NCBI GenBank assembly: GCA_009785015.1
Contig: WQXD01000050.1
Span: 1-16,883, forward strand
DNA: 16,883 bases
Source of the DNA: Oscillospiraceae bacterium
GTDB lineage: Bacteria > Bacillota_A > Clostridia > Oscillospirales > WRJC01
Direction: 5' to 3'
Shown: piece after piece, positions 1 to 6,834 of the stretch
How positions within the stretch are numbered: the first letter of the stretch is position 1
Layout of the letters: each line of letters opens with the position of its first letter
Notes under the pieces: generated by a model
Databases searched by the model: none
Seen by the model: only the letters and a program-made list of their open reading frames with translations
What the model was told of the DNA's origin: nothing
Made by a program: the position numbers and the translations under genes

Positions 1-550
1 ATGATTTGCCTATCACGCGCTTGTATTCGGGGTAGCTGTTCCAGTTCGCGGCGAACAGAACATAGCGGTGAAATAACGACGTTTTTTGCGCCGTCCAAAG
101 CATGAAGCTGTCCGTGCCCGAAATGATTATTTTGATACGGTAACGCGGGACAAACATATCAGCCCACTCCGCAGATTCGTTTACGAACCCGCTCAAATAC
201 GAGGCCTCGTCCATAAAAAAATGGGAAATACCATCTTTTGTGAGCTTTATGAGTTCATTATTTACATCGCCCATTCCGGTTTTTTCGTAGTTGAACCGTG
301 CATACGCCACTTTATGCTCTTGTCTTATCAATTCCTCGGCAGCTTGCAGCATACCGACGATTTTTCCGGTTGAACGCAATCCGTACACAATCCCAAGTTT
401 CGCCGTGTAGTTTCCGTCCAGACAAAAATCAATCAGCGGCTCGACGAAATCGCGCCGTTTGAACCTGTCCGACGACACGCCCGTTTGCGCTTCTATAAAA
501 TTCAATAGTTCGTTTCCTGTTATAAAATGATTTATTTCGTTTGCTTCCAT
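1..550 (-). CDS. AAA-type ATPase, N-terminal part (runs off the left edge)
   Basis: 183 codons are visible from an ATG at 548-550 to the window edge, with no stop. After about 50 residues comes a P-loop, VYGLRSTGKI (G57, K63), then a Walker B, HFFMDE (D114, E115), and a sensor-like strand, IIISGTDSFML (141-151). This order fits the AAA_14/DUF4143-like ATPases, whose P-loop normally reads GxRxxGKT. Here the residue after the lysine is Ile64 (codon ATC) instead of Thr/Ser; ACC would differ by one base. Thr/Ser at this position ligates magnesium, so ATP hydrolysis may be impaired, or the family may tolerate it. The start is supported by AAGGAGG at 561-567, 10 nt upstream, and by a promoter at 607-635. 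The C-terminal half is not in view, so partner and function are unknown. Family level is fairly sure, function is not. Confidence 0.8.
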   Translation of the reverse strand, partial: MEANEINHFITGNELLNFIEAQTGVSSDRFKRRDFVEPLIDFCLDGNYTAKLGIVYGLRSTGKIVGMLQAAEELIRQEHKVAYARFNYEKTGMGDVNNELIKLTKDGISHFFMDEASYLSGFVNESAEWADMFVPRYRIKIIISGTDSFMLWTAQKTSLFHRYVLFAANWNSYPEYKRVIGKS

Positions 551-606
551 AGCGAATACACCTCCTTATGTCATTTTTGAACAAATCGAAATATCTTTTG
601 TATATA

Positions 607-635
607 ATTATATCCGATAATTCCAATTAAGTCAA
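607..635 (-). promoter_or_regulatory. Sigma-A promoter of the AAA ATPase gene
   Basis: Read on the minus strand, TTGACT (630-635) and a perfect TATAAT (607-612) are separated by exactly 17 bp. Transcription would start near position 600, giving a leader of about 50 nt with a strong ribosome binding site. Confidence 0.8.
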
Positions 636-646
636 CATTTTAAAGT

Positions 647-696
647 AACAAGGCCCGACAAATTGCGGTTATATCCGCAATTTGCAAGGCTTTGTT
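647..696. terminator. Nested hairpin, possible terminator of the 744-1313 gene
   Basis: The inner stem is CAAATTGCGG (659-668) with CCGCAATTTG (675-684), a perfect 10-bp stem with a 6-nt loop. An outer stem, AACAAGGC (647-654) with GCTTTGTT (689-696), pairs across a 4x4 internal loop. It lies between the end of the 744-1313 gene and the promoter of the next minus-strand gene. The flanking U-tract is poor, so intrinsic termination is inferred from position and stem strength. Confidence 0.5.
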
Positions 697-743
697 TCAT
701 TAAATTTTAATTTTATCAATAAAAACTTGCCTGTCGTTTATGT

Positions 744-1313
744 TTATTTTGCGTTTTTTCTTTTCATAGGAACACTTGCATATTTATCTCCGTTGAAATA
801 AAAATATTCTGCTTCTTCATTCCCTGCCTGTTTACACCCGTTAAATTCGTAACCATATTTATCGCTCTCGAAAATAGTGCGTATCAGCGTAAACAACGGC
901 CACATAGAATCGTGCGGAGTATCTAATCCGGTCAGTTTTTTAGTCAAAGCCCATGCTGCGTCCGTTGCTTTTACTTTGATAAGCAACGTAGGTTCGGCTT
1001 CTATGACATGAACTTCCTCCGCTTGATTGAGATTGCTTGTTTCCTGTCCGTGAAGCATTGCATAGGGTCTTTGCGCCGTTGTGTGGTCAAGGGCGTAATC
1101 AATGCTGAGGCATATCATACAATCCGGCGTAATACTGTCGATGATTTTGCTTTTGTTGTCCTGAAACCATTTCCAGCTTGCGCTTACGTCCGGTTCCGAC
1201 TCAAGGTCGGGAGCGACAAAATACGAACCTGCATACATTGTTTTCGCTTTTTCGATGATTTCAAAGTCAACGCCCTCAATCGTTATTGTTTCAATAATTT
1301 TTTCGTTTGTCAT
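744..1313 (-). CDS. Uncharacterised 189-aa protein, possibly a GyrI-like ligand-binding domain
   Basis: This is a soluble protein with no signal peptide or membrane segment. The central part contains PYAMLHGQE and HVIEAEPTLLIKVKATDAAW. It is followed by an aromatic-rich segment and a C-terminal strand pair, EYFYFNGDKYASVPMK. That alternation of strands and helices loosely resembles the SHS2/GyrI-like small-molecule binding domains found alone or behind AraC or MerR DNA-binding domains. No DNA-binding domain is present here. The start codon has AGGAGG at 1318-1323, only 4 nt upstream. It appears monocistronic, with its own extended -10 promoter and palindromes in the leader, and a hairpin follows its end. 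The fold assignment is a weak pattern match and the function is unknown. Confidence 0.75.
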   Translation of the reverse strand: MTNEKIIETITIEGVDFEIIEKAKTMYAGSYFVAPDLESEPDVSASWKWFQDNKSKIIDSITPDCMICLSIDYALDHTTAQRPYAMLHGQETSNLNQAEEVHVIEAEPTLLIKVKATDAAWALTKKLTGLDTPHDSMWPLFTLIRTIFESDKYGYEFNGCKQAGNEEAEYFYFNGDKYASVPMKRKNAK

Positions 1314-1340
1314 AAATCCTCCTGAGTATTTTTTATTTGT

Positions 1341-1352
1341 TCAGGCGCCTGA
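1341..1352. promoter_or_regulatory. 12-bp perfect palindrome in the 5' leader of the 744-1313 gene
   Basis: TCAGGCGCCTGA is its own reverse complement. It sits about 28-39 nt upstream of the start codon, between the predicted transcription start and the ribosome binding site. It could be an operator for a dimeric regulator or a small RNA hairpin. No regulator is identified. Confidence 0.4.
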
Positions 1353-1368
1353 TTTTATATTTATTTTC

Positions 1369-1393
1369 GGTTACGTAATCCTTGATTATATCA
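1369..1393 (-). promoter_or_regulatory. Extended -10 promoter with an overlapping palindrome
   Basis: On the minus strand TGATATAAT (1385-1393) is a consensus extended -10 element; no good -35 is visible at the expected distance, as is usual for such promoters. Just downstream, around the predicted transcription start, GGTTACGTAATCC (1369-1381) contains the perfect palindrome TTACGTAA with near-symmetrical flanks. This position would suit a repressor operator. Confidence 0.5.
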
Positions 1394-1604
1394 TATCATA
1401 ATTCAAAGCCTAAATCTGTTAATTATTTCCCGATTTTAGGGCAAATTTGTTAATAATCTGTAAAAGCGAATTAAAACGAAAAATCCTTGCTTGAAAATAA
1501 TCATTAACTTTCGGCACTTCGCTTATTTTCACGTAAAACGCCCCCAATCGTAATTTTTATTGTATATATTATATCCTTTTGCCATTTTTTTCAAGTATTT
1601 AAAC
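1394..1604. other. AT-rich intergenic stretch
   Basis: This is the rest of the 291-bp gap between two minus-strand genes. It holds weak inverted repeats only, such as GAAAATAA (1493-1500) with TTATTTTC (1523-1530), which could be a poor terminator for the upstream gene. A TATAAT on the minus strand at 1568-1573 has TTGAAA only 15 bp upstream, so it is not called as a promoter. I see no coding region. Confidence 0.4.
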
Positions 1605-3284
1605 TCATATATTTTTAAAAACCTTACGCATTTCTTCTTTGAACGCCGGACGACGATTATTCTCTTTCATGAGCGATTGAATATAATCGTCGGACTTGCC
1701 CAGCACTTCGCATACATCTTCTTCAATACCCGCGTAATACGCCGCTTTCGTATAACTTTTACGCTGCGCGCCGTCGATATGAAACTGTATCATTTTCCGC
1801 AGCATATCGACCGCCGAAGACAAATAACGCTCTTGATTTGCCGAATCCTTTTCAAACAAAAACATATCCGAAATGCCTTCGTTATTTTCGCATTTTATCT
1901 TTGCCATAAATTCACTTAGATTTTTTAAGCCGTAATCTATACCTGCTCCCGATATTTCATCAGTATTCTTTTTTGCGCCAATTCCCGAATTACCCAGGGA
2001 GGCAAATATAAGCGACGTCGCCGTGTATTTTATATATTCATAACTGTCATCCGAACCATATGCGCCCCATTGTACATTTTTCAAATCCTGCGGCGCGATT
2101 TGTATAAGTTTATCCCGCCTGCCTTCGAATGATAATATCTTTCTCAGCAGCAATTTATTGTCTCTGCCGGAGTAGGCGTCGCTTTTTTGATTTTCAAGCC
2201 ACTTCTCTGTTTTATCGACGAAATTAGTTATATTCATGATTTTTTTAGCCAGAAAACGCGCCCGCTTGTACAACAAAAACCATTTGTAAGACTTAAACAT
2301 TTCCAAAGCCGCAGTGTATGAATCCTCTGTCTGTCCGCTCTGTTCATAAGAATCAACTAAAATTGTTTTTAATTTATAAGACACGCTGTTATGGTCATGT
2401 CTTTGATAATAATTTGCATTTGTGCCTGTTGTACCGACGAGTGTTATATATTTCAACACAGTATCGACGGCTTTGTCCCATTGTTTGATATCATAATATC
2501 CCTGCGCGAGATATAAGCTGTAATTCGGGTCGTATTCGACTAATTTTGACGATACCGCCACTCCGTTAAACTCCGCGCCCTTATCCTCATGGATTTTTTT
2601 GACGAGCAGATATATTTGTTCGCTTTTCGCAAACCCCAAACACCTGGCGTTATTTTCGAGAGCTTTCAAAGAAACGGAAAAATTTGTTATATAAATAGAC
2701 ATGTCGGCAGCAAAGTATCTGCGAAAATCAAGCCATGTTTCAAATATTTTTTCATACGCCGATATTGAATTTTTGTGATATTTCAAAGCCGACTCAAAGA
2801 ACGCTTCCAATGTATCGCTTACGTCTATTTTTATATATTCCAACGGTTGCCCCGTTCCTAAAATTTCATAATCATCGCTCGCCTTGTTTATACATTCGAA
2901 AAGATTATCCAAAGCCAAATAAGCCATTTTAAAATCGCCGTTTCTGGCGTGAACAACCGAAAGCCGGAAATATTTCGCGAACTCTTTCGCCCAGTCGCTG
3001 TCTTCGAATTCGCTTTCATCATAGCTGTCGCTGTAATCGTCATAATACGCTTCCACATAATATTCTCCGTCAAGGCAAGCCTCGCAAAAGTCGTTTACTT
3101 CGCTTAAAAAATCGTCGCTTTCAAGTTTGCCCAACTCTGACAAAACAACTTTGGCGTTTATATATTTCGCCGTAAAATCCATCCGTTTTTCGTCGTCTAA
3201 TTTATATAAAAGCATCAGGACCAACTCGGATAAATATTCTTTTTCTTTTTGCAGAAGTAAATTTTTTAATTCTGTTTTATTCAT
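1605..3284 (-). CDS. Helical-repeat (TPR-like) protein of unknown function
   Basis: The 559-aa protein is almost entirely predicted helical, with regularly spaced aromatic and alanine positions such as ARNGDFKMAYLALDNLF and YLAQGYYDIKQWDKAVDTVL, typical of TPR-like solenoids that mediate protein-protein contacts. There is no signal peptide or transmembrane segment, so it is probably cytoplasmic. Residues 76-98 form a strongly acidic, tyrosine-rich patch (YYDDYSDSYDESEFEDSDW) between the first helices and the solenoid. No catalytic motif is visible. The start ATG has AGGGGG (3295-3300) 10 nt upstream and two overlapping candidate promoters. Proteins of this kind often accompany SWIM-zinc-finger proteins, but none is present here. 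It is divergent from the SLH gene. Function not assigned. Confidence 0.8.
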   Translation of the reverse strand: MNKTELKNLLLQKEKEYLSELVLMLLYKLDDEKRMDFTAKYINAKVVLSELGKLESDDFLSEVNDFCEACLDGEYYVEAYYDDYSDSYDESEFEDSDWAKEFAKYFRLSVVHARNGDFKMAYLALDNLFECINKASDDYEILGTGQPLEYIKIDVSDTLEAFFESALKYHKNSISAYEKIFETWLDFRRYFAADMSIYITNFSVSLKALENNARCLGFAKSEQIYLLVKKIHEDKGAEFNGVAVSSKLVEYDPNYSLYLAQGYYDIKQWDKAVDTVLKYITLVGTTGTNANYYQRHDHNSVSYKLKTILVDSYEQSGQTEDSYTAALEMFKSYKWFLLYKRARFLAKKIMNITNFVDKTEKWLENQKSDAYSGRDNKLLLRKILSFEGRRDKLIQIAPQDLKNVQWGAYGSDDSYEYIKYTATSLIFASLGNSGIGAKKNTDEISGAGIDYGLKNLSEFMAKIKCENNEGISDMFLFEKDSANQERYLSSAVDMLRKMIQFHIDGAQRKSYTKAAYYAGIEEDVCEVLGKSDDYIQSLMKENNRRPAFKEEMRKVFKNI

Positions 3285-3311
3285 GGTTATATTGCCCCCT
3301 TTGTATGTTGT

Positions 3312-3348
3312 ATTTTAGCAGTATATCACATTTCGTCAAAAACTGCAA
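3312..3348 (-). promoter_or_regulatory. Overlapping promoters of the helical-repeat gene
   Basis: Two readings on the minus strand are plausible: TTGCAG (3343-3348), 17 bp, TGA-TATACT (3320-3325, extended -10), or TTGACG (3334-3339), 16 bp, TAAAAT (3312-3317). Either gives a short leader. Confidence 0.55.
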
Positions 3349-3394
3349 GATTGAAGTGAATGAAAAAAATAATTTCGCTCTGCGAAAATTTTTA

Positions 3395-3423
3395 TTGCAT
3401 TTATGCAGGCGTTGTGCTATAAT
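3395..3423 (+). promoter_or_regulatory. Sigma-A promoter of the SLH protein gene
   Basis: TTGCAT (3395-3400), 17 bp, TATAAT (3418-3423), with an upstream TGC making an extended -10. A small inverted repeat TTTCGC-TCT-GCGAAA (3373-3387) lies just upstream of the -35 and could be an operator. Divergent promoters lie about 50 bp away. Confidence 0.75.
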
Positions 3424-3455
3424 GAAAAAAAATTCAAATACAGGAGGAAAAGAAA

Positions 3456-4190
3456 ATGAATACAAAACGATTTTTGAGCCTTGCGCTCACACTGGCGCTG
3501 GTATTCGGCCTGCTTGTGGCGATGCCGCTGACGGTAAACTCGGATTGGGCCGGGGCTTATTCATCTCAAATCGACAGTTTCAATGTTTTCCAAAAAGTCA
3601 ATACATACATACCCGGGCAGTTCACCGACGTGGATGAGGATATGTGGTACGACGAAGCCGTAGCCACAGTCTATGAGTACGGCTTAATGGCGGGCAAAGG
3701 CGGCGATGAATTTGACCCGGCAGGAAATATCACCGTTGCCGAGGCCATCACCATTGCGGCGCGGGTACACAATATTTATAACGGCGGCAGCGGCGAATTC
3801 GAGCAGAGTGAACCGTGGCATCAGGCGTATGTGGATTATGCCGTGGCAAACGGTACCATCTCCGTCAATGATTTCACGAACTACAACAGGGCGGCGACCC
3901 GCGCGGAAATGGCGTATATCTTCGCGCGCACGTCGGTTCCGATTTTGCTCATGTATGTTGATGCGGGCAATCCGCCGCCGAACACCGTCAATTCCCTGCC
4001 TGATGTGGACAGCAATACGCTGCACTACGGCTATATACGCATGCTTTACGAGGCGGGCATTTTGACAGGCAGCGACGAATATGGCACATTTTATCCCGAC
4101 AGCAACATTATACGCGCGGAGACCGCGGCAATTATCAGCCGCGTGATACTTTTGTCCGCGAGGCTGAGCGGTAAGACATTTGGGGATTAG
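3456..4190 (+). CDS. Secreted S-layer homology (SLH) domain protein
   Basis: The 244-aa protein begins with a Sec signal peptide: K4-R5, a hydrophobic core at about 6-24, and probable cleavage near 28-35. Three SLH repeats follow at about 56-108 (FTDVDEDMWYDEAV), 120-160 (containing TRAE, 148-151) and 182-232 (containing IRAE, 219-222). SLH domains non-covalently anchor proteins to pyruvylated secondary cell-wall polysaccharide, and the TRAE-type motif is the usual ligand contact. The first repeat has ITVAE, which lacks the arginine. The SLH repeats fill the protein, leaving only a short linker (about 35-55) and a 12-residue tail, so no effector domain is attached. AGGAGG at 3442-3447 is 8 nt from the ATG. 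It is monocistronic, between a strong promoter and a strong terminator. Confidence 0.93.
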   Translation: MNTKRFLSLALTLALVFGLLVAMPLTVNSDWAGAYSSQIDSFNVFQKVNTYIPGQFTDVDEDMWYDEAVATVYEYGLMAGKGGDEFDPAGNITVAEAITIAARVHNIYNGGSGEFEQSEPWHQAYVDYAVANGTISVNDFTNYNRAATRAEMAYIFARTSVPILLMYVDAGNPPPNTVNSLPDVDSNTLHYGYIRMLYEAGILTGSDEYGTFYPDSNIIRAETAAIISRVILLSARLSGKTFGD

Positions 4191-4210
4191 AAAAAATACA
4201 AACTGCATAT

Positions 4211-4250
4211 AACCGGAAACGACGCTTTTTTTTGAGCGCCGTTTCCGGTT
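4211..4250. terminator. Strong terminator between convergent genes
   Basis: A 16-bp stem with one mismatch pairs 4211-4226 (AACCGGAAACGACGCT) with 4235-4250 across a T-rich 8-nt loop. On the plus strand it is followed by TGAATTTTTC, a usable U-tract for the SLH gene. It lies between the ends of two convergent genes and probably serves both directions. Confidence 0.85.
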
Positions 4251-4265
4251 TGAATTTTTCTATAT

Positions 4266-5693
4266 TTATAATTTTTTTCCGTCATGCCGATACACTTCAA
4301 TTCCCATATAGCGCCCCATCGCTTCTTCCAGTATATCGGCCACATGGCCGCGCACAAAGCAGACATGATGCTCAAAGCCGTTGTCGCATATATATTTCAA
4401 AAGTTCCTGAAGTTTCGGGACGCGGCAAAAGGCGGTGCCGCCTTTTGTGGGTACTTTTTCCGCCCCGAATTCACCCTCACCCACATACATTTTCATTATT
4501 CCGCGCGTATCGTCTGTGGTGACGCGCACAAAAGTCATCGGCCCCGCCGCCGCCTGCGCTTTACACGCGCCAAAAGTGCGCTCTTGCCCAAGTACGCTGC
4601 CCAGCACATCCAAGCAGCCTATTTCCAAATCCGGGCTCTCAAAAAAACTCTTGGGGAAATTGGAACAGTGGAGCGCCACGCAGCAATCCCTTTCGTTTTG
4701 CACATTGTTGTTCCAGTCCATAAGCGCCGGGGCGGAATAAGCGGCCAACTGCGCCGCCAGCATGCTCACCGCGCCCGTTACGTCGCTTTCACAGGCGCTG
4801 GGCCTGCCTTTTTCTCCCATCATGCTCATACCCAGACAAGCCGCGCAGCCATAATTTTTTTCCAAACTGTCCCAGCATTGCACAGTACTGGCCCGGCAGT
4901 CCAGTTCGTCCACGAATTTTTCCATAGTTATGCACAATTTGGCTTGAAGATTGATTTTTTGCGGCGAAATATGATTTGGGATATGCCCATATTCGCGTAT
5001 CTCCTTTTCTTTGGCCTCTATCGCGGCGCTGTCGTCATATTTTTTCGCGGCTTCCATAACTTCGCTTAAATCCACGGTCTGTACGCTGATCCCGTATTTT
5101 TGTAAAATTTTTTCCGAAAACCGGACGGTGTTGAATGCCGCCGGACGCGCGCCCAGCATGGCGATACGGCTGTTTTTCAATCCTCTCGCCACATTGCACA
5201 CGGCGGCGAAGCGTTTCACGTCCTCCTCGAATTCGGCGCCGTCCAACGCGCAGGTATGCGACGACGTCAGGGTAAAGGGAATTTTACGCTGGCGGAGATT
5301 GTTGCATAAGGAAATTTTTCCGCAAAACGCGTCGCGGCGGTTCGCCATATCCAATTTATCAAAATCGTCGCCGCAGGCTTGAATCAGAACCGGCACATTT
5401 AGCCCCGCGCGGTCGATCGTTTCGGCTACGCCCAATTCTTCCCCGAAGTTGGGAAGGACCACGATTATGCCCGTGATATCGTCCTGATGGTTTTTGAACA
5501 ATTTCGCGGTGGTTTTGGCTTCGTCGAGCGATAAAACGGCTCCGAGATCCGTATCGGTTTCGCTGACTATGATATAGTCATGACCCAATTTATTCAGCAG
5601 CCTGACTATTTCTTCTCTGGCGGTTTTGACTAAATGAGACGGAAAAAAGCTTCGCGTGGTTACGATAATTCCGAATGTTTGGCGATTTTTCAT
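4266..5693 (-). CDS. L-fucose/L-arabinose isomerase family protein
   Basis: The 475-aa protein has the layout of the COG2407 sugar isomerases, which interconvert aldoses and ketoses using a divalent metal. Two Rossmann-like alpha/beta segments (about 5-110 and 170-250, the latter with RIAMLGARPAAFN) precede the C-terminal catalytic region. Family-typical motifs there are CESDVTGA (301-308), LMDWNN (324-329), HCSNFP (342-347) and a segment near 369-394 ending GPMTFVRVTTD; a conserved HHVCFVRGH follows at 442-450. Length fits the family. GGAGG at 5703-5707 is 9 nt from the ATG. The actual sugar cannot be told, since members act on fucose, arabinose or other sugars. No sugar transporter is adjacent. 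It diverges from an APH-fold kinase gene, which might phosphorylate the product, but that is inference. Confidence 0.87.
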   Translation of the reverse strand: MKNRQTFGIIVTTRSFFPSHLVKTAREEIVRLLNKLGHDYIIVSETDTDLGAVLSLDEAKTTAKLFKNHQDDITGIIVVLPNFGEELGVAETIDRAGLNVPVLIQACGDDFDKLDMANRRDAFCGKISLCNNLRQRKIPFTLTSSHTCALDGAEFEEDVKRFAAVCNVARGLKNSRIAMLGARPAAFNTVRFSEKILQKYGISVQTVDLSEVMEAAKKYDDSAAIEAKEKEIREYGHIPNHISPQKINLQAKLCITMEKFVDELDCRASTVQCWDSLEKNYGCAACLGMSMMGEKGRPSACESDVTGAVSMLAAQLAAYSAPALMDWNNNVQNERDCCVALHCSNFPKSFFESPDLEIGCLDVLGSVLGQERTFGACKAQAAAGPMTFVRVTTDDTRGIMKMYVGEGEFGAEKVPTKGGTAFCRVPKLQELLKYICDNGFEHHVCFVRGHVADILEEAMGRYMGIEVYRHDGKKL

Positions 5694-5757
5694 TTATATT
5701 TTCCTCCTTAGTATTTCAACGATTCGCGTACCTCGAAAGATATCGGATACTACCTGT

Positions 5758-5787
5758 ATTGTACCACAAAACGCTCCCATTTGTCCA
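5758..5787 (-). promoter_or_regulatory. Probable promoter of the isomerase gene
   Basis: On the minus strand TGGACA (5782-5787), 18 bp, TACAAT (5758-5763), with TGG directly upstream giving an extended -10. The leader is about 55 nt. Confidence 0.55.
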
Positions 5788-5790
5788 GGG

Positions 5791-5800
5791 GTTTCGAAAC
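5791..5800. promoter_or_regulatory. Palindrome GTTTCGAAAC, candidate operator
   Basis: A perfect 10-bp palindrome lies just upstream of the isomerase -35 and 42 bp before the kinase start. A related ATTCGAAAAT follows at 5811-5820. The placement between two divergent genes suggests a shared regulator, but none is encoded nearby. Confidence 0.35.
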
Positions 5801-5841
5801 TTTTTTCTAAATTCGAAAATCAAAAAATGGAGAAATTTAAA

Positions 5842-6834
5842 ATGTTATCAAAAAATTTAATCGAATTTGCGGCAAAAAATTATGGTTTTGACATTGACGA
5901 TTTTAAAGTTGAATATGTCGCTAAATGGGGCAATCCGCCAAAAGAAATTTATACATTTGTTAAAGACTGCAAAAAGTATATAATCCGGTTCGATAAAGTT
6001 TCCAATCCTGATGAATATATTCGCAAAACGGGAGTCGGTATAGGTTTTATGTCATATTTGTTTGAAAATAATGTGAGCGTTGCAATGCCGTTGAGAGCAA
6101 ATAACGGCGAGCTTATTATTTCAACGCGGGAAAATGGCGAAAATTATATTATCATTTCTATTGAAATGGTAAGCGGTTGTCATTGGGATAAAAACGACCC
6201 GGATAAATGGAATGAAAAAATATTTTTCAATTGGGGTAGAACGATGGGCAATATGCACCGTTTGACAAAAGACTATCAGCCCGCTGACGCATACGGTTTC
6301 CAAACAAACATATTTGAATGTTTAAAAACATATCCCGTTGTATATAAAGCCGCGCAAGAATTAGTCGATGAAATTACGGCTCTGCCGAAAGATAAAGATT
6401 CATTCGGGCTGATTCACGGAGATATGCACCCTGATAATTTTTATATAGACGGCGACAAAATCAACGTGTTTGATTTTGGCGATAGCCAGTACGGTTGGTT
6501 TGTTTTAGACATCGGCATCGCGCTTTTTCATGCTTTGTGGTGGGGACGGAAAGATAATGCCGGAAATAGCTTTACAAACGCAATTATCGAAAATTTTATG
6601 AAAGGCTATTTGTCATCTAACCGTTTAAGCGTCTTTTGGATTTCAAAAATACCCATGTTTATGAAGTATCGTCAAATAAGCGCGTTTATTCCGTGGTTTT
6701 TCAATCCCGAAGATACGGACAATCCTCATCAAAAAGAATGGAAATACAATATAGAAAACGATATTTTATTTGACGGCGTTGATTTAAAATCTCGTTCTGT
6801 TTTCATATACCCTCACGAACCCGTTGATTTATAG
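5842..6834 (+). CDS. Aminoglycoside phosphotransferase-fold small-molecule kinase
   Basis: The 330-aa protein shows the catalytic core of the APH/choline-kinase superfamily: LIHGDMHPDN (HGDxHxxN, H192 to N199) with catalytic Asp194, then a metal-binding DFGD (211-214). These enzymes transfer the ATP gamma-phosphate to small alcohols such as aminoglycosides, sugars, choline or homoserine. The substrate is not readable here. The N-lobe strand YIIRF (47-51) carries no clearly aligned lysine, so the ATP-anchoring residue is uncertain. The start at 5842 is chosen for GGAG at 5829-5832, 9 nt upstream, and for a natural N-terminus (MLSKNLIEF). An upstream in-frame ATG at 5656 would run through the divergent promoter. 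The 3' end overlaps the convergent permease gene by 22 bp. Confidence 0.85.
   Translation: MLSKNLIEFAAKNYGFDIDDFKVEYVAKWGNPPKEIYTFVKDCKKYIIRFDKVSNPDEYIRKTGVGIGFMSYLFENNVSVAMPLRANNGELIISTRENGENYIIISIEMVSGCHWDKNDPDKWNEKIFFNWGRTMGNMHRLTKDYQPADAYGFQTNIFECLKTYPVVYKAAQELVDEITALPKDKDSFGLIHGDMHPDNFYIDGDKINVFDFGDSQYGWFVLDIGIALFHALWWGRKDNAGNSFTNAIIENFMKGYLSSNRLSVFWISKIPMFMKYRQISAFIPWFFNPEDTDNPHQKEWKYNIENDILFDGVDLKSRSVFIYPHEPVDL

Noticed and set aside
1568..1594. Minus-strand promoter TTGAAA / TATAAT at the end of the helical-repeat gene
   Set aside because: The spacing is only 15 bp, and the extended -10 element at 1385-1393 is better placed for the downstream gene.
3684..4208. 174-codon minus-strand open frame
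   Set aside because: It is the complement of the SLH gene, whose repeats and signal peptide are clear.
4284..5069. 261-codon plus-strand open frame
   Set aside because: It lies wholly within the isomerase gene on the opposite strand and its residues show no domain pattern; it is a shadow frame.
5656..5841. N-terminal extension of the APH-fold kinase from an ATG at 5656
   Set aside because: It would run through the divergent isomerase start, ribosome binding site and promoter, has no ribosome binding site of its own, and the extra residues look like non-coding translation. GGAG 9 nt before the ATG at 5842 fits better.
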